Shown: in pieces, positions 1-11,089 of the stretch
How positions within the stretch are numbered: the first letter of the stretch is position 1
Layout of the letters: each line of letters opens with the position of its first letter
Source of the DNA: Thalassia testudinum
Lineage: Eukaryota > Streptophyta > Magnoliopsida > Alismatales > Hydrocharitaceae
DNA: 64,000 nt
Assembly: GCA_037157565.1 (NCBI GenBank)
Contig: JAZHRO010000014.1
Span: 102,827,501-102,891,500, forward strand
Direction: 5' to 3'
Notes under the pieces: generated by a model
The model's input: the letters and a program-made list of their open reading frames with translations, nothing else
Databases searched by the model: none
Told to the model about the DNA's origin: nothing
Translations under genes and position numbers: made by a program

Positions 1-119
1 GCAATAAAGTACATCAGAACATAAACAATGACAAGGGCAGTCAACCACAAGAAATTAAACTAAATGCCTCGCACATGAGAGAAATAATCAATGTATCTAG
101 ATAGCAAATGCTGATACTT

Positions 120-800
120 TCTTCTTATCAAAATCATTTACCATGAAAAAGTTGCATTTGCCTTAGTGCTCTTAGTTTTGCATCTACTGATCCCAGGGTT
201 TAAAAGTTCAAGAATTTTATCACCAATTGTATCAATTTCAACGTTAAATGGAGCTATTTTTAGATGGATATTGTCATTTAAAAATGGCTAAATTGATCAT
301 CATATGGTGGAAAAGTTTACACACAAATAAATCACAAAAACATGGTGTTCAAAAACTTAATCGTGAAGAAATTAGTAAAGCGTAACCAACAAAATGAACC
401 ATATAAGAAGCATATATAAGCACAACAACATTCTCAAAAGGTATGAACTAACATTTAACAAAAGCGTAATGCAATCCATGTTGACATCTACAGAAAAGGC
501 TAGTGACGTAATTTTCCCCTAACTTGATTACTATGGTCACTATTGGCAACAAGTTCATCCAACATATGAAGGGTGTACAAACAAGTAATAATTGGAAGAA
601 ATACGAAGTCGCATGATAAATTCTATAGAGAAAACGATCATTGCCACTTTCCAAAAAAAAATGTGTAAACCTTTTTTGAATGGTTTTAATGGAAACTTTT
701 CCTCTAATGCGCACACGACTACCAGTAGAAGCTTCTAATCTTTTCAACGAGATACCTTAAGTCCTAAAAGCCATTCAACAAAATTGAACCAGCAACCACA
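120..800 (-). pseudogene. KH-domain (STAR/Quaking-type) RNA-binding protein, broken exon(s)
   Basis: Reading the minus strand from about 795 down to 690 gives FNFVEWLLGLK, a 1-nt frame break, then ISLKRLEASTGSRVRIRGK and VSIK. This matches the core of the plant STAR/KH domain (family pattern: NFVGRLLGPRG, SLKR.EA.TG, RIRGKGSIK). These proteins bind RNA through the KH fold, and the GxxG-like turn is altered here. The exon would begin after a mutated acceptor (CTG for CAG near 800) and end at a donor-like AAAG/GT near 680. A possible second exon at about 130-230 reads ILELLNP and, in another frame, KLRALR, resembling the segment after the KH core (EELLKP..., QLREL). The frame break, mutated acceptor and missing exons make it a pseudogene or gene fragment. 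The core match is the firm part; the second exon is weak. Confidence 0.6.
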
Positions 801-2769
801 AAATGTCAAGTTAAATGAGAATCCAAGAAACTAGGTTATGAGAATCTTGTCTATGCACTACATTAGAATAGATATTGAATGAAAAATAACTTGATAGCCA
901 AATAAGTGAATCTAAATGACAAGAAAAATGACTTGATAGAAAAAAAAGAATATGTACCCTTCATTTCTCATATTTCTACTACTTGCACTTTTAGTATCCA
1001 AGTTTTTAATCTTCTAAAATTTCATAATTTAAGCACCATTTCTCTGAATTAGTTTAAACAAGCTAACTCAAATATTTCTCATCACAAAAAAGATCCTCTC
1101 TTACTTTCTATCTTGGAAAATGTTGTGTGGTTTATCTAGACGAAAAGGTGTAACATAATCTTTTAAAATAAACTAAGGAAACATGATTATGCAACCAAAC
1201 AAAAAATTTTCTTATAGCATATTATCAACATGATTCTCTAAAAAACTATTCTAAGTATTTACTTTCCTTTTTTCCTTAACATTTCCTTGCAAGTATTTTC
1301 AAAAAAGTTGGTAGGCTTTCTATTTTCAACCCTAATCATTAAGACTCCGAATCTAAGCCACTTCTAGGAGATGGACTATAATTATTTCTTTTCCTTCAAT
1401 AAAGAACACTTATTTGCTTTTCTTGATTGTGTTATACAAATCAAACTTGGCATTTTTTTTATAATAATTATAACCCTTAAGATAACCCTTGGGATCTTGT
1501 TTTTTAGAATGAAATATTTTGGCTGTTGGCCCTTATTGTTAAAAAAAAGCATGTGCATCTGGTTCTAGCTTGATTGCAATTTTGCTATTAACAGCAACCT
1601 AAAAAGGAGTAACATAAACACCTTAATTATCAAGGTTGGCTTTATAATCAACAAAGAGATACCCTCTCAAGGCAACAAGGTCAAAAGTGGCGTTACCAAC
1701 ATTGTTATAAGGTTAGATGATCAATTTAGGTGGTAAGGATTCCATCTAGATCTCATGGACCTTATTCCTTTTGGTGTTTGATTGACACATGCCATCATAT
1801 AAAATCATCACATTACATGTTAAATGACTCATGTTATTTATTATCTATGTTGAGCATTGGTTCCAAATGAAAAGATAAAAAGGAAATAAATTCTTCCATA
1901 TTATGAATGACATTTCGGGAATTTTGCCTTTTTGCAGTATTGGCACCAAGGATAATCATCAATTTCTTTAGAAATAAAAACAAAATAAGGAAAGAAAAAA
2001 AAGGTGAAGAAGATTCACCTTACAGATAATAATGCATTCTATTTTCATTTCCTCTTGAAGCAAGTTCACAATTATCATAGGATTATTTCAGACCATAGAC
2101 CTAAAATAACAAAATCAATTTTTTTAGGGAGAAGAAAAACCAAGTAGTAACCACTTGCCTTGTAGAATTATTTGTTTGCCCAACTAGAATTGTTTACCTT
2201 CTAGCAATGTAAAACTAAGTACACAAGAACTCTTTTAGCTCTTTGAATGGATTCATCTCTCTTAGGCATTTCATCGAACAACTTAGGTGCATGAACACAC
2301 CTTTCCTTTCCAACAACAAATCAGCTAAAATTACTAAATCTCCAATAGAACCCCATGGATCAAGTCGTAAAACATCTAGTTTTCATAAATACTAGATTCA
2401 TGAGGGAAATACTATGGAATTGGGACATACCTAATGAGATATTGGGCACAATTGGAACCTCATGAATTTAAGCATCGCCAGTGGCGGGTGGATTCCAATA
2501 CTTTAGCAAGATCAATGGGTGTTGTAGGATGATCAATTAGTATAGGGGTTGATTGGGATCCCTAGCTTGATCGATTGATAGAAGGACTGATCCAAAGAGT
2601 GGTTGATCAAGAACATGAGAACAATAACAATGTTGCCAAATAGGGGGTGAGGCATGAGCATTGAGATCAAGAGAACGAGTATAGAGTGAGACCATTAAGG
2701 GATGTGGCACAAGCTGTTAAATAGAGATCGATGTTGAGTGTGGAGATTGTCAAGGAGAGGATGCGATGG
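801..2769. other. AT-rich host flank with no recognised gene
   Basis: The stretch is AT-rich with short broken open segments and no LTR, no TSD-flanked element and no RNA gene that I can see. A minus-strand open segment at about 1620-1710 (NNVGNATFDLVALRGYLF...) has gene-like codon texture, but I do not recognise it. The flank ends at the TSD gatgg (2765-2769) of the inserted element A1 and resumes at 18097. Confidence 0.5.
2222..2310 (-). pseudogene. possible pentatricopeptide-repeat (PPR) scrap
   Basis: The minus strand reads ERCVHAPKLFDEMPKRDE. This resembles the end of one PPR motif and the start of the next in plant organelle RNA-binding PPR proteins (A.KLFDEMP.RD). Only about 18 residues match, no second repeat follows, and the upstream frame is broken. 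It could be chance or a short captured gene fragment. Confidence 0.25.
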
Positions 2770-4524
2770 TGATGTAAACATGTTTATATCACATAAACCA
2801 TCTATTTATTTGTGTTCTTAGGCATATAGTTCGTCATACATTATAAATATTGCATAACATGCATCATCATGCATCTAGATTAGGTTGTATAAATTTTAGG
2901 TTAATTTTCTCTTTTTATGGTTAGGAACAGGGTGATATTTAATCAGGGCCTCGGATTGAAGATCCAACAGTACAGATCTGATCAGGGGGACGATTGGAGT
3001 TCAACGACTCCAAGATCACCCCAATCAAACTTCCGTATCATTAGATGTAGTTCGAAAAAGATCTGAGATCAAGGGTCTAGGTGGTGTAAATCCATACTTC
3101 AAATGATAAATCCGACCACACAAATAGGTTTGGATCGACGATTGTAGCCCAACGATGCGAAAATTGATTCAGTCTGACATCCGTTGCACCATCTACATGA
3201 CACAGAAGATGGACGACCAAGATGGCACCACGTGGTGCCATCTCAACTGCCCACATCGGCCTTTGAGCGCCCGCCTCTCTCTCTCCTCAAGCACTCACCA
3301 GATCTAGGCCGTTGGATTTTGATCCAATGGACACAAGCGCACGCACCTTGGATGGAAATGCAACAAAGTCTTGGCCTTGGCGTGTTGGTCACACACCCAT
3401 GGGCGAGACAGAGGCTGCAGGGTTGAGCCCCTGCGAGCCTTAAATCAAGCACGTGTGCGTGTGCAGCAAAATACGGCTGTTGTATTGAAGATGAGCGACA
3501 ACAAGAGCGCCACGTGGCATGTGGGATGAGCACAGATCGCGTACGCGTGCAATGACGTGAGATCCAACACGCCATCTCACGCATGCGCGATGATGAGGCA
3601 TTGGCAAGATGCATCCTCAACCATTCGATCTCGTGATCGGATGGCTAAGAATTTTTTAACGTGCGTATGCGTTGCGTGCATGGAAGAAGAAAAGGTGGAG
3701 GCGCGGGTGCATTCTTCAGTGATGTGGGGGCTTTAGTGACGGTTATATCCGTCACTAAAGACCCCTTCATTTAATGTTTTAAGATGAAATGACCTTTTTG
3801 CCCCTTCAAACCTCACTTATTAATAGGCCTACGACCCCTACATATCCTTCATCCCTTCCTCTCTTCTCTCACCCCCTTCAATGCTCTAAGAGCTTGTCCC
3901 AAACCGAGGATGCTCCATTAGAGTTTAAATTAGAAATTTTCCACCTTCTCATCCCCATTCGTGGAGCACCCGCAGTTGTCTTCTCACTGCCATTCGAGAA
4001 GCGAATCCCGTTGCGACATTGCCCTACCCCATCCTCTGTCGTCCGTCTTCATTCTCCCTCATCTCACATCTTACCACATTCTTCCGAGCACTCCGTCAAC
4101 GTGACTCATCCTCCAAGCAACCGTCGAGGAGGATAACTTCTCTCCACCTTTTCTTTTATTACTTTCTAGTGTAGATTTCTAGCTTTCTAGTGTTCTGATT
4201 AGATGTAATGAACTTGATTCCGTGGTTATGAAATACCTATTTATTCTATCTCTATTTTGTCTTTATTTGTATCATTCCTTCTTTCTCTTCTATTAATTAT
4301 TCTTTAAGTAGATAGATAACGTAGATTTAATTCAACTAGCTAATATGCTTCGCGACAATAAATCAAATGCGATTTTTGGTCAAACGTCCACCTCCCTGTG
4401 TTTGACCTAGAATTCCTTTTGAGTTTTGGTTAAATTATCTGTTGATGGATTTTTCTCGCAAATTATGCTACGATGATGAGTTTTCAAATTTCAAATATTG
4501 TTGCGACGATTTTCCACCCTAACA
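2770..4524 (+). repeat. 5' LTR of A1 (1755 bp)
   Basis: Begins TGATGTAAACATG and ends CCACCCTAACA, immediately upstream of the PBS. In order it contains a TTGGAT-type palindrome (3308-3330), a tRNA-like segment (about 3365-3450), a perfect hairpin (3731-3760), a degenerate TATA region (about 3820), a pyrimidine-rich likely R start, and the U5 motif CCTCCCTGTGTTTGACC common to all LTR families here. Confidence 0.92.
3731..3760 (+). promoter_or_regulatory. Perfect U3 hairpin upstream of the TATA region
   Basis: CTTTAGTGACGG and CCGTCACTAAAG form perfect 12-bp arms around a 6-nt loop. The same palindrome, with small changes, lies upstream of the TATA box in A1's 3' LTR (9630-9658), both A2 LTRs (10994-11025, 16931-16962) and both G LTRs (52573-52603, 58648-58679). 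Conservation of position suggests a cis-acting transcription element; its function is unknown. Confidence 0.75.
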
Positions 4525-4527
4525 TTT

Positions 4528-4545
4528 TAGCGTCGTTGCCAGGGA
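4528..4545 (+). other. Primer-binding site of A1
   Basis: TAGCGTCGTTGCCAGGGA matches 15 of 18 bases of TGGCGCCGTTGCCGGGGA, the complement of the plant tRNA-Asp 3' end used by Athila/Tat elements. It lies 3 bp after the LTR. Confidence 0.85.
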
Positions 4546-4635
4546 GGCGACGCTCTTTGATTTTTCATGTTTTCTGACTTACTGATCATTTACCTCACCT
4601 CTCTCCTTTCTTTTTGTGATTGCAGGTACTCTCAC

Positions 4636-4731
4636 ATGGCAGGCAAAAGTAGTAGATTGGAGCAAAGGGCTGTTAAAGGGTCTACAAGAAATCTCACCTC
4701 CCCACCCACTAGATTTCACTCCACCACCTAA
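4636..4731 (+). CDS. Leader mini-ORF of A1 (conserved RLEQRAVKG peptide)
   Basis: A 31-codon ORF begins MAGKSSRLEQRAVKG shortly after the PBS and the motif GATTGCAGGTACTC. A2, G and C carry the same peptide at the same place: RLEQSTVDG, RLEQSAVEG and EQRAVK. In A2, G and C it runs into a GTRAGT donor-like site. In A1 that site is mutated (ACAAG), so the frame continues to a chance stop. It may be a short first exon spliced to the main ORF about 1 kb downstream. Function is unknown, and the expressed form could instead be an upstream ORF. Confidence 0.4.
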   Translation: MAGKSSRLEQRAVKGSTRNLTSPPTRFHSTT

Positions 4732-5460
4732 TAACACAAACCCTAATTAACCTAAGAGCTTGCATAAACTCTAAGGTTAGTTTTGATTGTTTGTTTGACA
4801 CCTCCACCTGCCCCATCCTCCGCATATAAGAGAAAAAAGAAAATTTAAAAAAATCTCATAGAAGTACACAACCTCTTCCGATTCTTCATACTCAACCGGT
4901 AACTCGATCTTTGGGACCGGTACACACATCAACACATAATTGAGTAGAAATTAGATTAGGTAATCACTTGTATGCCTAATTAAGTGGTGCATTAGGCCAA
5001 TTGTTTGAGTTGTTTGGGCAGCACCACATCAACTAAAAATAGCTCATCAAGTAGCTGCCACATAGGATCAACTTTTAGGGATTAACCAGGAACTTCATAT
5101 TCTTTTAAGTTTTAAAAGGAAGACATCTTCACTCGAGCTTTCAAAACCTAGTGTGCCAACTGAACTTGATTGAATATACCTAAAGTTGAACCCTAAAAGA
5201 CAAATCATCAATTAACCTTGTTTGAAAACCCTGGTTGTGCACGCACACACATATCAATCAATCATTAAGGTCACAACCCAGATAAAGGGTCCATCACATT
5301 TCAAAGCACATTCAAACCTAACCCTAATTAAAATAGAGTAGATGTTGGCCTTAAGGATTGGGCTCACTCTTTGGAGCCCAGATTGAGATTATTTTTTATT
5401 AGTCTGCTTCTACCATTCAATCTGATGTCTAGCTAGGGGAGAAAAATCAAACGATCGCGG

Positions 5461-5520
5461 TTGGGGGGTATCAAAGGAACCTGAGGCGAAAGCCAAGGGA
5501 AGAACCTTCTCCCCAGCCCC
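5461..5520 (+). promoter_or_regulatory. Conserved leader block, candidate packaging signal
   Basis: A block reading TTGGGGGGTATCAAAGGAAC, then GAGGC.AAGCC and AAGAACCTTCTCCCC, is nearly identical in A2 (12761-12820), G (54314-54370) and C (25009-25068). It lies in the leader, outside any ORF, while the surrounding sequence differs much more. That pattern suits an RNA signal such as dimerisation or packaging, but the function is inferred. Confidence 0.5.
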
Positions 5521-5675
5521 TCCCTCTAACTGGTTTGATTGATCGAAAAGAAGTAGATCAAATTGTTTCTTCATCTCAAGATGGGTTCTAGGAGTCTGTA
5601 GGTCTTTAGGCTAGCCTACTTAAGGACAGGTTTGATTGTTTGTATTGCAGGGCAGCTTTCTTCCTCCCATTTGTC

Positions 5676-7340
5676 ATGAATCCTTCCACATTATACATGC
5701 ATTCCTGATCCTACCCTCCTGACACATATTATCCCCAATATGATGATTATTATCCCGACCCATGCTGTAATCAACCATCTACTAGTTGGGATAACTCAGA
5801 TTGGGGATACAATTCCAAACTTCCGTGTTCAAGGTCTAACCCTGGACATCATGATTGTAATTTCTATCCTACTTGGAACTATAATGATTATAGATCTCCA
5901 CCCTTTGATGTTCAATTTAACCCGATCTACAATCAAGAAGGATATGCTGATCCTTACCCTTCCTCAGATTACACTGCATATAGGTCATCACCCCTTTATG
6001 GACAGCCCAAAATGACCTATTATTAGGGAGGGTATCAAGAACCTCAATTCGTTGACTCCCCTACACTGAACCCAAACCCATCCAACCCTGAACCAAACCA
6101 TTTGGTTCAGGTTAACCAGGTCCAAGATAAGGTGTTGGCTAACTTAAGGAATACCATACAATCTTTAGAAGCTTAGCTAACACCTTGCATTGAAGAATTG
6201 AAGCCTCTGATTGAAATGATTGAGGATCTTAACAAGTATTTGTTGGATTGGCTCCAGGATGTTAAGGATAAGGACCCGGGTGAGTTTTTATTTGGGAAGT
6301 TATCAAAATTGAGGATGGGATTTGTGATTGCTCTGGTCCAATCTTGGGATGATTCCCAGGATGAACCCTCTTTTAGGAGAGCCAATGTCAGAATCCGCTC
6401 AGGCACCTATAGGGGGGACACGTTTTACAAGACTAGGGTTGACCAGGTTATTCTAGAGTAATCAATAAGGATGAACTAATTTCTTCATCTGAGATCCCTG
6501 AGCCAGGGTACGAGGAAACATGTCTCCATGGAACAAAAAGTGATTGATGATTTTGAGACATACATTAATGCGGATTCAGAATTCTTTGATTCTAAAGGCG
6601 AAGAAGCATTATGCGAAGTCTCACTTGAGTTTATAGCACATGATTTCAGTGAGACGATTGGGCCTAAGGAATTCGATGAACCATTTGATGGCCCTAAAAT
6701 TGAGAAATTTGACCCTATCGAGGCTTGCATGGTGGAGTCAGATCCTTTCATGAAGGATTCAATTCAAAGCCCTATTCCTTAATCACACCCTATTTAGCAT
6801 AATGATGATTCTATTCTTGAAATCATTCGACCCAAGTCAATTCTGATTCAGTCACAATTCTTAGACTTGGAAATTTCAGATGGGGTGATTAATATATAAG
6901 AGGTCCCAGAATTTGAAATACTGTGGGGTATGGGAATTAGGAAATGATGATATGGGAAGCCAATTCTGGAGGAAGTAGAAGACCAAGTCTAAGGATTCCT
7001 ATTTTCCTGAAACCCCCAACCTTCTACTAGGACCCTTATGACATTTTTTATTCTGAGGATGTGCAACCTGAGCACAAATTCATTGATTATCCTTTTGAAA
7101 TTTGACTTTTTGGTCTTGGGTTGCATCCTCACAAAATGCAGGCCTGACCTTGCTTGCATGCTAATCATAGGTTTTGGATAATTTTTATCCAGAACCTTAG
7201 ATATACTTGACCATGGGATATGGGTCTGCACCACAATCTAGTCCTCGTATGCGGACATCTTCTCCTGGTAGGTCCAAAACTAGATTTTCTTCTTTTGATT
7301 TTGACCTACACCTGTGAATTCTTTATTTCTTCTTTATTTG
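5676..7340 (+). pseudogene. Family A acidic ORF, broken copy in A1
   Basis: It starts MNPSTLYMHS just after a TTGTATTGCAG acceptor-like site. A Tyr/Pro/Ser-rich first third (DPYPSSDYTAYRSSP) is followed by LVQVNQVQDKVLANLRN, a helical LNKYLLDWLQDVKD segment, VIALVQSWDDSQDEP, and an Asp/Glu-rich stretch (EQKVIDDFETYINAD). A hydrophobic C-terminal part (FIQNLRY, MGLHHNLV) follows. Stops occur at several sites and the frame shifts near 6390-6520. A2 carries the cleanest copy, 582 codons. There is no zinc knuckle, protease or RT motif. It occupies the place of gag-pol. I do not recognise a domain; the acidic middle and helix could suit an RNA- or Gag-interacting protein, but that is a guess. Confidence 0.7.
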
Positions 7341-7348
7341 TATAGTGT

Positions 7349-7510
7349 GCCTAGCTGAAGGCACTAAACTTAGCACGTATACAGTCTCTTTTTCATCTCA
7401 GAGCTGACCTGTTAATCACGAAATTCAAGTGCTTTCTTCTCTATTGGACTCTGTTTTATGTCTTCTTAATGTAATGAGGACATTGCATTAGATAGGCATG
7501 AGGGGGTGGA
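7349..7510 (+). other. Post-ORF signature and central G-tract of A1
   Basis: GCTGAAGGCACTAAACTTAG is the counterpart of the post-integrase sequence in C (41257-41296). It is followed by ATGAGGACATTGC at 7475 and then GCATGAGGGGGTGG. The pair recurs in A2, G and C, and in N on its own strand; E retains a degraded form. The G-tract resembles a second polypurine tract about 1.2 kb before the true one, as in Athila/Tat-group elements. Confidence 0.65.
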
Positions 7511-7893
7511 TATCATTATCTGAATCATCTTGTTAGCTTCGTTAATTCTTTTTATTTTTGAAAAAAAAAAGTTGAATTAGGAAAAGAGAGCTTGGGCTTT
7601 AGAAATTTTTAACTTTAGGAAATAATATAGTAAGACCTGAACAGTTAGACCCTTTAGGTCTTAGGGCTTAATCAGCTTGGGTGTCCACTAAAACATAGAT
7701 TTGTTTCTCGAGTCCTCGCCATTTGAAAATGTATTTTAAATTGGTTAATAAGTTGGGGTGATAAGTACATGACTTATCAACCCACCCTCAGATTTGAGGG
7801 GACTTTAAGTCTAAGCATCTACACATTATTTGCACTGACTCGCTTTTCGATGATTTTAATAGAAATTGGGTAGCTAATAAACCTTCTAGGGTG

Positions 7894-8146
7894 TATGGCT
7901 GGCAAGTTATCGTGGGTAACGACCCATTGGTCGATTGTCCAGAGCCTAGTCACACGACCATTCTCTTCTTACTACATTTACGTAAATGTTAGATCAGGGA
8001 AGCCACCTACTTAAAAAAAAAGAAAAGAAAAGCAAAAAGGGAAAAGGAAGAAAAGAAGAAAGAAATAAGTCACACTTCACTACACGAGTATGGCTGGCAA
8101 GTTGTCGGTGGTAATAGCTCATCAGTAGGTTGTCCAGATCCCAACT
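7894..8146 (+). repeat. Duplicated stem-loop unit in the 3' untranslated region of A1
   Basis: Two copies (7894-7957 and 8089-8146) of TATGGCTGGCAAGTT followed by GTGGGTAAC...CCCATTGG and TTGTCCAGA lie about 195 bp apart, separated by a purine-rich tract. The same duplicated unit occurs in A2, G, C and F. The centre can fold (TGGGTAACAGCCCA type). Confidence 0.7.
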
Positions 8147-8667
8147 CAAGAAATGCACGTATAATTCCCAAACACTTAGGAAGAAGTAGAGAAGTAGAAT
8201 AAACCAGGAGATATACACTGGGTTTGCCCTTATTTTGACCCCATAAGAATAAAAGTAGGGAGAAAGCTACCAGTCGGATAGGTACACCTTTAGGTAGAAT
8301 TTCTTTTAAGGTCACCTAGGGGCGTAGAAACCCGAAGTCCGCTCTGATTGCCAATTAGTGAGTTTAACACTACACACAGAAAGATGCTTAGAACTTAGAG
8401 TTCTCATCGAGTCTTAGGTGAGTTGGGTAGCCGTAGAAAGCTGCCTTGAAACCCTAAAATTAAAAATCCAAAAAAATTAGAAAAGAAAAAGAAAAAAAAT
8501 GCTTTTGCTTTTGAATAAGGTGAAGGCTTGGGCAGTCTACATTTTGGTAGACACCTAGGCGCTGTTGTGTCTTTATAGTTCAGGTCCTAAGTAAAAATTT
8601 CCTATTGTTAAAGAATAACTTTTGCCCAAGAAATCCAATCCTAATTCTTTTATAAATAGCATACAGT

Positions 8668-8704
8668 TTTTACTAGGGACTAGCAAAAGATAGGCATGGG
8701 GGTG
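8668..8704 (+). promoter_or_regulatory. Terminal stem-loop and polypurine tract of A1
   Basis: TTACTAGGGACTAGCAAAAG, then GGCATGGGGGTG, ends exactly at the 3' LTR start (TGATG). The G-rich end is the plus-strand primer. The upstream inverted repeat (TTGCTAG...CTAGCAA in the cleaner copies) is shared by every family in the window with a visible 3' end. Confidence 0.8.
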
Positions 8705-10063
8705 TGATGTAAACATGTTTATGCGTGTTCTTAGGCATATAGTTGCATCATACATTATAAATATTGCATAACATGCATCATCATGCATTTAGATTAGGTT
8801 GTATAAATTTTAGGTTGATTTTCTCTTTTTGTGGTCAAGGAAATGGCAATATTTAATCAGGGCCTCGCATTGAAGATCCAACCATACAGATCTGATCAGG
8901 GAAACGATTGGAGTTCAACGACTCCAAGATCGCCCCGATCGGACTTTCGTAGCATCAGATGCAGTCCAAGAAAGATTTGAGATCAAGGGGCTAGGTGGTG
9001 TAAATTCGTACTTTAGATGACAAATCCGACCACACGAATGGGTTTGGATTGACGATCATAGTCCAACGGCACAAAAATTGGTCCAATCTGACATTCGTGG
9101 CACCATATACAAGACACAAAAGATGGATGGTCAAGATGGTGCGACGTGGTGCCATCTCAGCTGCCCACACTTACCTTTGAATGCCTACCCTCTCTCTCTC
9201 CTCAAGTGCTCGCTAGATTTAGGCTGTTGGATCTTGATCGAATGGCCACAGGCACACGCACCTTGGATGGAAACGTGATAAAGTCTCGACCTTGGCGCAT
9301 TGGTCACGCACCCACAGGCGAGACAGAGGTCGTGGGGTCGAGCGACGATAGGAGAGTGTGTGGCCAAGTACGATCATTGGATAGAAGATGACCGACGATA
9401 GGAGCACCACATGGTGTGTCGGATGAGCATAGATTGCATATGCACACGATGACGCGCGATCCAACATGCCATCACACGCGTGCGATGATGAGGTGCTGGC
9501 ATCCTCAACCGCCCGATCCTGCAATTGGATGAGATTGGACAGCTGAGAATTTTTGAACGTGCATATGCGTTACGTGCATGGAAGAAGAAGAGGCAAGGGC
9601 GTGGGCGCACGCTTCAGCAATGTGGGGGCATTAGTGATAGTTATATCCGTCACTAAAGAACCCCTCATTTAATGTTTTAAGATGAAATGACCTTTTCGCC
9701 CCTTCAAACCTCACCTATAAATAGCCCTACGACCCCCACATATCCTTCATCCCTTCCTCTCTTCTCTCACCCCCTCCAATGCTCTAAGAGCTTGTCCCAA
9801 ACCTGGGAAGCTCCATTAGAGTGTAAATTAGAAATTTTCCACCATCTCAGCCCCATTCGTGGAGCACCTGCGGTTGTCTTCTAATTGCCTTTTGGGAAGT
9901 GGATCTCGCTACGACGTAGCCCTGTGCCGTCTTCCGTCATCCACCTTCATTCTCCCTCGTCTCACATCTCACCACATTCTTCCAAGTGCTCCATCAACGC
10001 AGCTTCTCCTCCAAGCAACCGTCGAGGAGGATAACTTCTCTCCACCTTCTCGTTTAATGCTTT
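8705..10063 (+). repeat. 3' LTR of A1, first part
   Basis: It parallels 2770-4130, with a small deletion near its start. It carries a palindrome (9222-9246), a tRNA-like segment (9281-9350), a hairpin (9630-9658) and a good TATA box (TATAAATA, 9716-9723). It stops where element A2 begins and resumes at 17730. Confidence 0.9.
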
Positions 10064-10595
10064 TGATGTAAACATGTTTATATTACATAAAATATCTATT
10101 TATGCATGTTCTTAAGAATAGAATTGCATTACATACTATAAATATTGCATAGGATGCATCATCTTTCATTTAGATTAGTCAGAATAAAATGGAGGTTAAT
10201 TGTCTCCTTTTATGGTCAAGGATAGGGTGACTGTTTATCAGGGCCTCGGATCGAAGATCCAACCATACGGATCTGATCAGGGCAACAATTGGAGTTCAAC
10301 GACACCAAGATCGCCCTAATCGGATATCCGTAGCATCAGATAGAGACCAAGGAATCCTAAAAGATCAAGGACCAAGATGGTGTTAATCTGCACTTTAGAT
10401 GACAAATCCAACCACATGGATGGATTCGAATCGACGATCGCAGCCTAATAGCGCAAAAATCGACTCAATCCGATACCCGTGGCACCATTTTCATCACCCA
10501 GAAGATGGACGGCCAAGATGGCACCACTTGGTGCCATCTCGGCCGCCCAACTGGGTGCATGCAATTGCTGAAGCCTTTAGCGCCAATGCCTCTCT

Positions 10596-10619
10596 GCCGT
10601 TGGATCAAGATCCAACGGC
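10596..10619 (+). promoter_or_regulatory. Perfect GCCGTTGGATC palindrome in U3
   Basis: GCCGTTGGATC, AA, GATCCAACGGC: 11-bp perfect arms. Variants sit at the same relative place in all family A LTRs, in A', in the F LTR (48630-48654) and in the three tandem units of J. Confidence 0.75.
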
Positions 10620-10993
10620 TGCAAGAAACCCACGTTTAAGTTAAGCGCTCGACACAAATGCACCCACAGCGTGTTGGTCGAGCGCCTTAACTCTTCTTCG
10701 AGGCGTGGGATCGAGCCGCAGGGTGCCTCAATTGGAGTGGGTGAGCGGGCGCTATCGATCACACGATGGAGATCGGGCGACCGCGCATGCCCAATCAGTT
10801 GGACACACCACCTGACACGACGAGGTGACACCCCATCCCATGCATTGAGGCACGCGGATGAGGCGGGCAATGGAGCGCTCTCAACCGTTTGATCTCACGA
10901 TCGAACGACCAATATTGGATGATCGTGGACGCGCGTTGAGGTGCGGGGAGGTGATCATGTGCGCACGAGCCACCCACTACGGCCACGTTCAGG

Positions 10994-11089
10994 CCTTTAG
11001 TGACAGATTTATCCGCCACTAAAGGTCTTGAATTAATGATTTTCAACATGTAATGACCAAATTGCCCTTACTCCTTGCAACTATAAAAG
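10994..11089 (+). promoter_or_regulatory. Core promoter region of the A2 5' LTR
   Basis: The imperfect hairpin CCTTTAGTGACAG...CCACTAAAGG (10994-11025) is followed 56 bp later by the TATA box TATAAAAG (11082-11089). A conserved CTCTAAGAGCTTGTC tract downstream probably lies in R. The second LTR has the same layout (16931-16962, 17019-17026). Confidence 0.75.

Noticed and set aside
1371..1568. Hydrophobic 65-codon frame in the left flank
   Set aside because: AT-rich sequence gives Phe/Ile-rich frames by chance; no start context or homologous motif was seen.
3184..4136. Reading frames in the A1 5' LTR as possible genes
   Set aside because: They overlap both strands and fall in U3/R of an LTR, with counterparts broken in the 3' LTR.
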